Origin: Castellaniella sp034674885
Lineage (GTDB): Bacteria > Pseudomonadota > Gammaproteobacteria > Burkholderiales > Burkholderiaceae_B
DNA length: 64,000 nt
Assembly (NCBI RefSeq): GCF_034674885.1
Contig: NZ_JAUCDS010000009.1
Coordinates: 1 to 64,000 of the forward strand
Reading direction: 5' to 3'
In this document: positions 45,368 through 54,507 of the stretch, piece by piece
How positions within the stretch are numbered: the first letter of the stretch is position 1
How the letters are laid out: every line of letters begins with the position of its first letter
Notes under the pieces: generated by a model
Databases searched by the model: none
Told to the model about the DNA's origin: nothing
Seen by the model: the letters and a program-made list of their open reading frames with translations, nothing else
Program-made: the position numbers and the translations under genes

Positions 45368-45400
45368 TCGCACCTCCTGTCCTCAACAGCAGCATGATAC

Positions 45401-45439
45401 GGGATCCGGCCCGCAAAGCCAGCTGCCGACCCGGATCCC
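45401..45439. repeat. Inverted repeat in the divergent recC / yggS region
   Basis: GGGATCCGG (45401-45409) and CCGGATCCC (45431-45439) are perfect 9-bp inverted arms 21 bases apart. They lie between the recC and yggS starts. They could be an operator for both genes or a structured leader element. Confidence 0.45.
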
Positions 45440-45496
45440 AGCCGGCAATTGAGGGTATCCTTAATGGGTTTCGTACCGCATGACCCGAGGCTGTCC

Positions 45497-46285
45497 ATGA
45501 GCGCTGTTTCCCCGATCCGTCCGGCCTACCAGACGGCGTCTTCCCAGGAAGAAATCCAGGCCAATCTGGCCGACATCCGGCACCGGATCGACAGTGCCTG
45601 CGCCCGCGCCGGCCGCGACCCGGCCGAGGTACGCCTGCTGCCGGTCAGCAAGACCGTGGATGAGTCCCGGATCCGCATGGCCTATGCGGCGGGCTGCCGC
45701 TTGCTGGGCGAAAACAAGGTCCAGGAAGCCTACGGCAAATGGGAAACCATGAGCGACCTGGACGACCTGCACTGGGCGGTCATCGGACACCTGCAGACCA
45801 ACAAGGCGAAGTTCGTGGCCCGCTTCGCGCAGGAATTCCAGGCCCTGGACAACCTGCGCGTGGCCGAAGCCCTGGACCGCCGGCTGCAGGAAGAAGGCCG
45901 CAGCCTGGACGTATTCGTGCAGGTCAATACCTCGAACGAAGACAGCAAATTCGGTTTGCCGCCCGACCAGGTCCTGGATTTCGTCCGCGCCCTGCCGGCT
46001 TATGGCAGCCTGCGGGTGCGCGGTCTGATGACGCTGGCGCTGTTCTCGTCCGACGAAAGCCATGTACGGCCTTGTTTCGTGCTGCTGCGTTCCCTGCGCG
46101 ACCAACTGCGCCAGGACGCCCCCCAGGGCGAGGCCTTCGCCGAGCTGTCGATGGGCATGTCGGGAGACTTCGAATGGGCCATCGAAGAAGGCGCCACTAC
46201 CGTGCGCGTGGGCCAGGCGATCTTCGGTTCGCGGGCGCTGCCAGACAGCTACTACTGGCCCGAAGGCGCCGCCAAGCCGCAGTGA
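45497..46285 (+). CDS. yggS: YggS family pyridoxal phosphate homeostasis protein
   Basis: 262 residues from ATG 45497 (MSAVSPIRPAYQTASSQEEI), with GAGG seven bases upstream; a GTG/ATG further up lacks support. The PLP lysine lies in RLLPVSKTVDESRIRMAYAA, followed by LLGENKVQEAYGKWE and IGHLQTNKAKFV. The C-terminus has LSMGMSGDFEWAIEEGATTVR. The protein is a single-domain alanine-racemase barrel without known catalysis that buffers PLP. Confidence 0.94.
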   Translation: MSAVSPIRPAYQTASSQEEIQANLADIRHRIDSACARAGRDPAEVRLLPVSKTVDESRIRMAYAAGCRLLGENKVQEAYGKWETMSDLDDLHWAVIGHLQTNKAKFVARFAQEFQALDNLRVAEALDRRLQEEGRSLDVFVQVNTSNEDSKFGLPPDQVLDFVRALPAYGSLRVRGLMTLALFSSDESHVRPCFVLLRSLRDQLRQDAPQGEAFAELSMGMSGDFEWAIEEGATTVRVGQAIFGSRALPDSYYWPEGAAKPQ

Positions 46286-46470
46286 CCAATCGCAGTGGCC
46301 AGCCGCCGCGTCCGGCTACCGTCGGTGCCGGCGCTCCGGCGGCCTGCTTCACGGCCAATGCGGGATTCATATTTTTTTCACATTTCGTCCACGGTTGCGC
46401 CGCAGTCGGTCCGTAATCTGTCTCCATCGCCGCACCACCCTGGCGCGGTCAAATCAGAAGGACACCGACC

Positions 46471-46956
46471 ATGACGATCCACGCTTCCCGCACTCTTTCC
46501 GTTTTGGCCCTGGCAACTGCCATCGTCGCCGCGCCCCTGGCCGCCAGCGCGGCCCCCGGCCCGCAATCCGAAGGCATGCGCACCCATCAGCGGGCAGACC
46601 ATCACGCACGATCCATGCACGGCGACCGCTGGCTGCGTGGCCTGGACCTGACCCAGGACCAGCAAGACCAGATCTTCAAGATCCGCCATGATCAGGAACA
46701 GGCCGTCTACGATCAGAAAAAAGCCGTGAAGGCCGCTGCCGGCACGCTGCGCGAACTGGGCCGCGCAGACTCGTTCGATCAGGCGAAGGCCAAACAGGCC
46801 GCCGACGCCCTGGGTCAGGCCCAGGGGCAGCTGGCCCTGCTGCGGGCGCAATCCATGGCACAGATCCGCGCCGTGCTGACACCCGAACAGCGCCAGACAC
46901 TGGCGGAACACCATCAACGCAAGGACAAGGGCACAGCCAAGACGACGAAATCCTGA
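46471..46956 (+). CDS. Spy/CpxP family periplasmic protein
   Basis: 161 residues with a signal peptide cut near residue 27 (VAAPLAASAA-APG). The mature part is helical and has the LTXXQ-type motif twice: LTQDQQDQIFKIRHDQ and LTPEQRQTLAEHHQ. Spy/CpxP proteins are periplasmic chaperones or stress modulators. A BaeSR-type two-component system, which controls Spy in E. coli, lies 2.3 kb downstream. No BaeR or CpxR box was recognised in the 185-bp upstream region. Confidence 0.85.
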   Translation: MTIHASRTLSVLALATAIVAAPLAASAAPGPQSEGMRTHQRADHHARSMHGDRWLRGLDLTQDQQDQIFKIRHDQEQAVYDQKKAVKAAAGTLRELGRADSFDQAKAKQAADALGQAQGQLALLRAQSMAQIRAVLTPEQRQTLAEHHQRKDKGTAKTTKS

Positions 46957-46984
46957 TCCTGGCGCATTCTCCCTGATCACTTCC

Positions 46985-47007
46985 AAGGCCCCTGCGGGGG
47001 CCTTTCT
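46985..47007 (+). terminator. Rho-independent terminator after the Spy-like gene
   Basis: AAGGCCCC-TGCG-GGGGCCTT is an 8-bp GC-rich stem with a 4-base loop followed by TCTGTT. It lies 29 bases after the Spy-like stop and 13 bases from the convergent NlpC/P60 gene, so it may serve both. Confidence 0.85.
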
Positions 47008-47019
47008 GTTGGACAACGA

Positions 47020-47562
47020 TCAGCTGCCGAACAAGGTCCCGACCGACTGGAAGTGCTTGCGGTAATACGGGTTGTCCAGGGAATCGATACGCACCTGCCC
47101 GCCCGAGGACGGCGCGTTGATGAAACGCCCATCCCCGACATAAATCCCCATATGGGAATTGGGCTGGCCCAGCGTATTGAAAAACACCAGGTCGCCCGGC
47201 TGCAGCCTGCTGCGGGCGATCGGCCGGCTGAGCTGCGCGATCTGATCGGTGTTGTGCGGCAGTGCCGTGCGCGTTGCCGTGGCAAATACGTATTTGACCA
47301 GGCCACTGCAGTCGAAGCCCCGCGCCGGACGGGCGCTGCCGTAGCGGTACTGGGTATCCAACAGGCTGAGCGCCGTCATCACGACCTCTGTCCGCTCGGC
47401 GGGATTGATCGGCGACAGCGCCCGGCTGGTGTGCCCGGTACCCGCAGGCCCGGCACAGCCCACCAGAATGGCCGCTGCCCCCATCATCAGCCACAGCTGC
47501 GCCATGCGCCGGCCAACACGAGCAATACAGCCCTGCCGCCCCTTAATGACCAAAATGTCCAT
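47020..47562 (-). CDS. NlpC/P60 family lipoprotein (murein endopeptidase type)
   Basis: 180 residues from ATG 47562. A lipobox LVGC lies before AGPAGTGH. The NlpC/P60 domain (last 120 residues) has the catalytic Cys in RGFDCSGLVKYVF, the His in SHMGIYVGDGRFINAPSSG and a following polar residue. Such enzymes cut peptide cross-links of peptidoglycan. The start is uncertain: ATG 47562 includes a basic n-region (RVGRR), while ATG 47505 would leave a signal with no charge; neither has a good Shine-Dalgarno. Confidence 0.85.
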   Translation of the reverse strand: MDILVIKGRQGCIARVGRRMAQLWLMMGAAAILVGCAGPAGTGHTSRALSPINPAERTEVVMTALSLLDTQYRYGSARPARGFDCSGLVKYVFATATRTALPHNTDQIAQLSRPIARSRLQPGDLVFFNTLGQPNSHMGIYVGDGRFINAPSSGGQVRIDSLDNPYYRKHFQSVGTLFGS

Positions 47563-47565
47563 GTT

Positions 47566-47571
47566 TATAAT
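47566..47571 (+). promoter_or_regulatory. Candidate -10 box of tsdBA (and, in reverse, of the NlpC gene)
   Basis: TATAAT on the plus strand lies 46 bases before the tsdB start. The AT-rich core is nearly palindromic, so the minus strand also carries TATTAT at the right place for the NlpC gene. The -35 boxes are weak. Confidence 0.45.
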
Positions 47572-47611
47572 ATTGAGGCATATAGACCCCATGCCATACC
47601 GAGGAAGAAGC

Positions 47612-48325
47612 ATGAATACACGCCACGGTCTCAGGCCAAGCCTGAGATGGAAATCTATTTTGGCAGGTTGCCTGACTTTGTCGGCCCTGTCCACTGTCCA
47701 GGCCGACGCGCTGCTGGACCAGGGCAAGCAGATCTACACCCAGGGGGTGGCAGGCGCCCCCGCCTGTCTGGCCTGTCACGGCGCCCAGGGCGAAGGCTCC
47801 GCCGCCGCCAATTTTCCGTACCTGGCAGGCCAGGGCGCCGTCTACCTGCAGGAACAATTGCAGGCACTGGCCGACGGCAGCCGCCAGAACGCCATCATGA
47901 AACCGATTGCCTCGGCGCTGTCGGTCCCGCAACGACAAGCCGTAGCAGCCTATGTCGCATCCCTGCCCCACCCCTGGGATCCCGCCAGGGTGGCCGATCA
48001 GGCGCAGACCTACCCGGACGTCAAGGATGCCGGCGCATGGCTGGCCAATCGCGGCGACTGGTCCAAGCAGGTGCCGGCCTGTACCCAATGCCATGCCGCA
48101 GGAGGCATCGGCGTGGGCGAAGATTTCCCGGCCATTGCCGGTCTGAGCAAGGCCTACATCGTTGAGCAGTTCAAGCTCTGGCGCCAAGGCCAGCGCGCCA
48201 GCGGCCCGGGCGAGCTGATGGGCGACATCGCCAAACGGCTGGACGACACGCAGATCGACGCCGTCGCCACGTACTTTGCCGGCCTGCCCCAGGCGGCAGC
48301 CCCCGCTACCGGAGCCAAACAATGA
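47612..48325 (+). CDS. tsdB: Dihaem cytochrome c, electron acceptor of thiosulfate dehydrogenase
   Basis: 237 residues with a signal peptide (cut near residue 31, VQA-DA). Two haem motifs are seen, CLACH (52-56) and CTQCH (157-161), each in a cytochrome c4-like half. It is translationally coupled (ATGA) to tsdA, as TsdB is in organisms with tsdBA. Its likely role is to take electrons from TsdA in the periplasm and pass them to the respiratory chain. GAGGAAGAAG precedes the ATG. Confidence 0.85.
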   Translation: MNTRHGLRPSLRWKSILAGCLTLSALSTVQADALLDQGKQIYTQGVAGAPACLACHGAQGEGSAAANFPYLAGQGAVYLQEQLQALADGSRQNAIMKPIASALSVPQRQAVAAYVASLPHPWDPARVADQAQTYPDVKDAGAWLANRGDWSKQVPACTQCHAAGGIGVGEDFPAIAGLSKAYIVEQFKLWRQGQRASGPGELMGDIAKRLDDTQIDAVATYFAGLPQAAAPATGAKQ

Positions 48326-49254
48326 CGCTGAAACCATTTTGCACGCAACTTGCGGGCACGCTGATCGGCGCTGCCATCTTCGCCCTGCAGCCCGCTCAGG
48401 CGGCGGCCCCCGCGCCGCAATTCACGCCTCCGCCCGCAGACACGATCCCCGACGGGCCTTTCGGCGATGCCGTGCGGCGCGGCCAGGATATCTTCCTGCA
48501 TACCGAGAAATTCGCCGGAAACTACACGGGCAATTCCCTGAACTGTTCCAGTTGCCACATGGATGCAGGCCGCCAGGCGGGCGCGTCCCCCCTGTGGGCA
48601 GCCTATGTGCTGTATCCCGCCTACCGTTCGAAGAACGGTCACGTCAATACCCTGGCAGAACGCCTGCAGGGTTGCTTCCAGTTCAGCATGAACGGCAAGA
48701 TGCCGCCCGCCGACAGCGACGCCATCGTCGATCTCGAAAGTTATATGTACTGGATGGCGCAGGGCGCGCCCACCGGCGTCAAACTGGCCGGTCAAGGCTT
48801 CCCGAAACTGGCCGAGCCCGCACAGCCGGCCGACTATGTGCGCGGCCAGAAAGTCTTCGAACAGCAATGCGCCCTGTGCCACGGAGCGCAAGGCCAAGGC
48901 CAGCACGATGCCACAGGCCGCATGGTGTTTCCCGCCCTCTGGGGAGACGATTCCTTCAACTGGGGCGCCGGCATGCACTCCATCAGCACGGCGGCCGCCT
49001 TCATCCACGCCAACATGCCCCTGAGTCGCGGCGGCAGCCTCAGCGAACAACAAGCCTGGGACGTGGCGTATTTCATGAACGCCCATGAACGCCCCCAGGA
49101 CCCACGCTACACGGGCGACCTGCAGGCCACGACCAAGGACCACCACGGTGGCAAACACGATCTGTACGGCCAGAAGATCAACGGCATCGTGCTGGGCGCC
49201 GGATCCACGCCATCAGGCGGACGCCTGAGCGGGCACGACCCCAAGCCCATGTAA
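48322..49254 (+). CDS. tsdA: Thiosulfate dehydrogenase (tetrathionate-forming)
   Basis: 310 residues with a signal peptide (near residue 27). Two haem motifs, CSSCH (75-79) and CALCH (183-187), and the TsdA-specific cysteine C118 in LQGCFQFSMNGKMPP, a known axial haem ligand, are present. Other family signatures are GASPLWAAYVLYPAYRSKN and SFNWGAGMHSISTAAAFIHA. It joins two thiosulfates to tetrathionate with release of two electrons in the periplasm. The tail (about 270-310) is His/Gly-rich. Confidence 0.93.
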   Translation: MTLKPFCTQLAGTLIGAAIFALQPAQAAAPAPQFTPPPADTIPDGPFGDAVRRGQDIFLHTEKFAGNYTGNSLNCSSCHMDAGRQAGASPLWAAYVLYPAYRSKNGHVNTLAERLQGCFQFSMNGKMPPADSDAIVDLESYMYWMAQGAPTGVKLAGQGFPKLAEPAQPADYVRGQKVFEQQCALCHGAQGQGQHDATGRMVFPALWGDDSFNWGAGMHSISTAAAFIHANMPLSRGGSLSEQQAWDVAYFMNAHERPQDPRYTGDLQATTKDHHGGKHDLYGQKINGIVLGAGSTPSGGRLSGHDPKPM

Positions 49255-49262
49255 GGCAACGT

Positions 49263-49293
49263 GCTGTCCGGCTCCTCTCCAGGGCCGGACAGC
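49263..49293. terminator. Hairpin between convergent tsdA and baeR
   Basis: GCTGTCCGGC and GCCGGACAGC form a perfect 10-bp stem with an 11-base loop, filling the gap between the convergent genes. There is no T run, so termination may be weak or Rho-dependent. Confidence 0.6.
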
Positions 49294-49294
49294 G

Positions 49295-49981
49295 TCACGA
49301 GGCATCGGCAGGCAGGTCCAGCCGGTACCCGACCCCGTACACAGAGCGGATCAGATCGTCGCCGGGCCGCACCTCGGCCAGCTTGCGGCGCAGGTTCTTC
49401 ACGTGGCTGTCCACTGTGCGGTCGGTCACGATCCGGTGGTCGTCGTACAGGCCGTCCAGCACCTGGTCGCGGGTGAAGATCCGCCCGGGCTGACTGGCCA
49501 GCAGGGCGAGCAGGCGAAATTCCACCGGCGTCAGATCCAGCACCACACCGTCCAGACGCGCCTGCCAGGCATCGGCCTGGACCAACAGTCCGGCCGCCTC
49601 GAGTTGCGCCGTCGGAGGAACCGTCTCGAAGCGCCGCAACACGGCCCGCACCCGAGCCACGACTTCACGAGGACTGTAGGGCTTGCAGATGTAGTCGTCG
49701 GCCCCCAGTTCCAGGCCCAGCAGGCGGTCGATCTCTTCGGTACGAGCAGTCACCATGATCACCGGGATGCGGGTCCTGGCGCGGATGTCGCGGCAGACGT
49801 CCAGACCGTCGCGCCCTGGCAGCATCAGGTCCAGCAGCACCAGGTCGGGCGCCCATTGCGCCACCACGTCCATGACCTCCAGGCCATTGTCCACCCAACG
49901 GACGGCATAGCCGGCAGCTTCCAGGTAGGTGCGCAGGACGTCAGCGAGCTTGGGTTCGTCTTCGACGACAAGAATGTTCAT
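49295..49981 (-). CDS. baeR: OmpR-family response regulator, BaeR type
   Basis: 228 residues. The receiver has the acidic pocket E7-D8, phosphoacceptor D51 (LVLLDLMLPGRDGL) and the switch segment DDYICKPYSPREVVARV. The C-terminal OmpR winged helix (about 130-225) has DRTVDSHVKNLRRKL. The sequence and the BaeS-like partner fit the envelope-stress regulator BaeR. It overlaps the kinase gene (ATGA). Confidence 0.85.
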   Translation of the reverse strand: MNILVVEDEPKLADVLRTYLEAAGYAVRWVDNGLEVMDVVAQWAPDLVLLDLMLPGRDGLDVCRDIRARTRIPVIMVTARTEEIDRLLGLELGADDYICKPYSPREVVARVRAVLRRFETVPPTAQLEAAGLLVQADAWQARLDGVVLDLTPVEFRLLALLASQPGRIFTRDQVLDGLYDDHRIVTDRTVDSHVKNLRRKLAEVRPGDDLIRSVYGVGYRLDLPADAS

Positions 49982-51363
49982 GCGGTTTCCTCGTTCGTGT
50001 CATTGGCCGGCCAGCGGATCTGGATGGCCAGCCCTCCCAGATCGGACGCGGACGCGTTGATCTGCCCGTCATGGGCCTGCACGATATGGCGGCAGATCGC
50101 CAGCCCCAGGCCGGCGCCGCCATGCTGGCGGCTGCGGGATGCCTCGGCCCGGTACAGGCGTTCGAACAGCCTGGGCAGATGTTCGGCAGCGACGCCGGGG
50201 GCCGTGTCGGCGACTTCCAGCAGCAGGTCCTGCCCCTGGCGGCCGGCTCGCACGCGCACCCGCCCCGGGCTGTCGGTGTAGCGCAGACTGTTCTCCAGCA
50301 GATTGCCCACCAGTTGGGACAAGCGCCGCACATCGCCTTGCATGACCAAGCCAGGGGCCACCTGCAAGTCCAGCGCCAGGCCATGGCGATCAAAGCGATC
50401 CCGCACGGCATCTGCCGCCTGCGACACCACGGCTCCGAGATCGACGGGCTCCATGTGGTAAGTCAGGGCTCCGGCATCGGCCAGCGACAATTCGTAGAGA
50501 TCATTGATCAGTTCGCTGAGCTGGCCGACTTCATGCGCCAGCGAGGACAGTGCTGTCTGGTCCAGCGGACGCAGTCCGTCCTGCAAGGCCTCGATCTCGC
50601 CACGCAGGACCGACAGCGGCGTGCGCAATTCGTGCGAAACGTCGGCCATCAGCTCGCGCCGCCATTGTTCATGGCGTTCGAGACTGTGAGCCAGGCGGTT
50701 GAAATCCCGGGCCAGGCGACCCAGTTCATCCAGCGCCCCTACCCGTACTCGCGTCCGATAGTCCCCACCGGCCAGCCGGTGCGTAGCCTGAGCCAGGCGC
50801 CGCACCGGCACCAGCAGGACCCTGGCCAGCAGGAGACTGACCAGCGCCGCCAGCAGCACCGACAGCCCTACGATCACCCAGGTCGCCCGCAACTGCCGGG
50901 ACTGGAACTGCTGATCGATATCGTCATTGACCACGCGCGGCACGAATGGCGGCGTCAGCAACCACCCCACGGTTCGCCCCTGGGACACGATCGGGACCCG
51001 GCGCATGCCGGCATCCGCCCGCACCCGGGGCCCCGCCAGCCAGTCGCCCTGGCCATCCACCAGCGTCACCCGCAGCGGAGGGCCGTCATGGCCTCGATCA
51101 TCGGACAGGTCGCGCCGCGACAACCGCAGACTGCGCCACCAGCGGTCGCGCCGATCCGACAGGAATTCCCAGCTGCCGGCTTCGGCGTAGTCCGTCGCCA
51201 GCAGTTGCGCCAGCGCATCCAGACGCTGATGTTCGCGTTCCTGCACGTAATCGTCAAAGCCGCTGTCGAAACTGACACGCACCGCGACACCCATGGCCAG
51301 CGCCACGAGGATGCAGCTTGCCAGAATCGCCAGAAACAGCTTGAAGGTGATGCTGGATCGCAC
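49978..51363 (-). CDS. baeS: Sensor histidine kinase, BaeS type
   Basis: 461 residues. Membrane helices at about 8-30 and 160-183 enclose a periplasmic domain of about 130 residues. HAMP (about 182-236), HisKA with the phosphorylated H244 (DVSHELRTPL) and HATPase (about 345-455, with GDVRRLSQLVGNLLENSLRY and GAGLGLAICRHI) follow. It would autophosphorylate on envelope stress and activate the coupled regulator. It diverges, with a 55-bp gap, from an ABC-2 exporter that may be under its control. Confidence 0.86.
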   Translation of the reverse strand: MRSSITFKLFLAILASCILVALAMGVAVRVSFDSGFDDYVQEREHQRLDALAQLLATDYAEAGSWEFLSDRRDRWWRSLRLSRRDLSDDRGHDGPPLRVTLVDGQGDWLAGPRVRADAGMRRVPIVSQGRTVGWLLTPPFVPRVVNDDIDQQFQSRQLRATWVIVGLSVLLAALVSLLLARVLLVPVRRLAQATHRLAGGDYRTRVRVGALDELGRLARDFNRLAHSLERHEQWRRELMADVSHELRTPLSVLRGEIEALQDGLRPLDQTALSSLAHEVGQLSELINDLYELSLADAGALTYHMEPVDLGAVVSQAADAVRDRFDRHGLALDLQVAPGLVMQGDVRRLSQLVGNLLENSLRYTDSPGRVRVRAGRQGQDLLLEVADTAPGVAAEHLPRLFERLYRAEASRSRQHGGAGLGLAICRHIVQAHDGQINASASDLGGLAIQIRWPANDTNEETA

Positions 51364-51418
51364 TGATTTCTCCGTTCATCCGGGTTACGCTAAGGGGTTT
51401 TCGGGAATCCTTCGCACC

Positions 51419-52380
<962 letters not shown>

Positions 52381-52384
<4 letters not shown>

Positions 52385-53142
52385 ACTGGCCCGCCATCTA
52401 TGCCATCTACCGTTTCGAGATGGCCCGCACCCGGCGCACCCTGATGCAGAGCATCATCGCACCGGTGATTTCGACGTCGCTGTATTTCGTGGTGTTCGGC
52501 ACGGCCATCGGCTCGCGCATCCAGCAGGTGGGCGACGTCAGCTATGGGGCCTTCATCGTGCCAGGCCTCATCATGCTGTCGCTGCTGACCCACAGCATCT
52601 CGAATGCGGCCTTCGGCATCTATTTCCCGAAGTTCACGGGCACCGTCTACGAAATCCTGTCAGCACCGCTGTCCTACCTGGACATCCTGCTGGGCTACGT
52701 CGGGGCGGCCGCCACGAAATCCATCATTCTGGGCGTCATCATTCTGGCCACGGCCACGCTGTTCGTGCCGCTGCGCATCGACCACCCCCTGGCGATGATC
52801 GCCTTCATGGTGCTCACGGCCTTCACGTTCAGCCTGCTGGGCTTCATCATCGGCATCTGGGCCGACAATTTCGAAAAGCTGCAGTTCGTGCCGCTGCTGA
52901 TCGTCACCCCCCTGACATTCCTGGGGGGCAGCTTCTATTCCATCGACATGCTGCCGCCCTTCTGGCAGCAGGTCACGCTGCTGAACCCGGTGGTGTACCT
53001 GGTCAGCGGCTTTCGCTGGAGCTTCTTCGGCCTGGCCGACGTCAACATCTGGCTCAGCCTGGGCATGACGTCGTTGTTCCTGGCGGCATGCCTGGCCATC
53101 GTCGCCTGGATCTTCCGCACCGGCTACCGGCTGCGCCCCTAG
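52381..53142 (+). CDS. ABC-2 type exporter, permease subunit
   Basis: 253 residues from ATG 52381 with six predicted helices. Segments such as SYGAFIVPGLIMLSLLTHSI and PLTFLGGSFYSIDMLPPFWQ are typical of the YadH/NodJ type ABC-2 permease. With the ATPase it forms a drug, lipid or polysaccharide exporter of undetermined substrate. A terminator follows within a repeat region. Confidence 0.92.
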
Positions 53143-53156
53143 GGGTGGGGTGTTGT

Positions 53157-53257
53157 GCCCCCACGCTGCGCAGGCTGACGCCCGCTTGCTGCCCCCCGAG
53201 GGGGCGTTTTTACCTTGGGGCGGCCCGGCGGTAAAAAAGCCCCCACGCTGCGCAGGC
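53157..53257. repeat. 19-bp direct repeat flanking a terminator
   Basis: GCCCCCACGCTGCGCAGGC occurs at 53157-53175 and again at 53239-53257. Between them lies a terminator hairpin and a second GC-rich stretch. The layout resembles the short intergenic repeats that follow genes in many Burkholderiales, but copy number in this genome cannot be judged here; no other copy was noticed in the window. Confidence 0.7.
53191..53211 (+). terminator. Rho-independent terminator of the ABC-2 operon
   Basis: GCCCCC-CGA-GGGGGC is a 6-bp stem with a 3-base loop, then G and five T. It ends the plus-strand exporter operon 49 bases after its stop. Confidence 0.85.
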
Positions 53258-53273
53258 GCAGGCCAGGGCAGGT

Positions 53274-54401
53274 CTATTGCATGCGGTCCAGCGCCTGCGC
53301 CAGGGTGCCGACGGTGCGTTCGATGTTGTGCAGCTTGTCCAGGCCGAACAGGCCGATGCGAAAGGTCTTGAAGTCCGCCGGCTCATCGCAGGCCAGGGGC
53401 ACGCCGGCGGCCGCCTGCAGGCCGGCCTCGGCGAACTTGCGCGTGGACTGGATGCCGTCGTCGGTGGTGTAGCTGACCACCACGCCGGGGGCTTCGAAGC
53501 CTGGCGCCGCGACGCTCTTGAAGCCGCGTTCGCGCAACAGGGCCCGAACGGCATTGCCCAGCTGCTGCTGTTCGGCCTTGACGCGGTCGTAGCCGTAGGA
53601 CCCGGTTTCCGCCATGACGTCGCGCAGCACGGTCAGGGAATCCGTGGGCAGCGTCGTGTAGTAGGCGTGGCTGCCCTTTTCGTAGGCCTCCATGATGCCC
53701 AGCCATTTGCGTAGGTCGCAGGCAAAGCTGGTGCTCTGCGTGGATTCGATGCTCTGGCGGGCAGCCTCGCCCAGCATGACCAGACCGCAGCAGGCCGACG
53801 AGGTCCAGCCCTTTTGCGGGGCCGAAATCAGGATGTCCACGCGCACATCCCGCATATCGACCCAGATCGTGCCCGATGCGATGCAATCCAGCACGAACAG
53901 GCCGCCTTCGGCGTGCACGGCATCGGCTACCCGGCGGATGTAATCGTCCGGCAGCATGATGCCGGACGCCGTTTCCACATGGGCCGCGAAGACGACGTCG
54001 GGCTTGAATTCCCGAATCGCCGCAATGACTTCGTCCGCAGGCGGCGGCGCGAAATGCGGCTGGGCGCCGGATTCGACCGGGCGGGCCTTGAGCACGCGCG
54101 ATTCGGACGGGATGTCGCCGGCTTCGAAGATCTGCGTCCAGCGATAGCTGAACCAGCCATTACGGATCACCAGGCAGCGCTTGCCGGTGCCGAACTGGCG
54201 GGCCACGGCTTCCATGCCGAATGTGCCGCTGCCGGGTATCACGATGGCGGAATGAGCGCCGTACACGCTCTTCAGCGTGCTGGAAATATCGCGCATGACC
54301 GCCTGAAACGATTGGGACATGTGATTCAGGGCGCGATCGGTATAGACCACGGAATATTCCAGCAAACCATCCGGGTCGACCTGGGGTAGCAATCCTGGCA
54401 T
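53274..54401 (-). CDS. Class V aminotransferase (alanine-glyoxylate / serine-pyruvate type)
   Basis: 375 residues of the small class V fold I. The PLP lysine is in LISAPQKGWTSSACCGLVML, preceded by the Asp segment GGLFVLDCIASGTIWVDMRD. The N-terminal VIPGSGTFGMEAVARQF and HVETASGIMLPDDY are typical of alanine-glyoxylate or serine-glyoxylate aminotransferases. The exact amino-donor is open. It is a single-gene unit; TACAAT about 35 bases upstream may be its -10. Confidence 0.88.
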   Translation of the reverse strand: MPGLLPQVDPDGLLEYSVVYTDRALNHMSQSFQAVMRDISSTLKSVYGAHSAIVIPGSGTFGMEAVARQFGTGKRCLVIRNGWFSYRWTQIFEAGDIPSESRVLKARPVESGAQPHFAPPPADEVIAAIREFKPDVVFAAHVETASGIMLPDDYIRRVADAVHAEGGLFVLDCIASGTIWVDMRDVRVDILISAPQKGWTSSACCGLVMLGEAARQSIESTQSTSFACDLRKWLGIMEAYEKGSHAYYTTLPTDSLTVLRDVMAETGSYGYDRVKAEQQQLGNAVRALLRERGFKSVAAPGFEAPGVVVSYTTDDGIQSTRKFAEAGLQAAAGVPLACDEPADFKTFRIGLFGLDKLHNIERTVGTLAQALDRMQ

Positions 54402-54507
54402 GGGTTTCTCCAGTTAAAGGACCTTCCGATTGTAGACTTCCATATAATGTCATGCGCTAAGAGCTGGGCAGCCACCAAAAGCTGCCCCTGCACCAAGACG
54501 AGCAACC

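Noticed and set aside
43016..45397. 793-codon plus-strand frame opposite recC
   Set aside because: Shadow of recC; no domain, no ribosome site.
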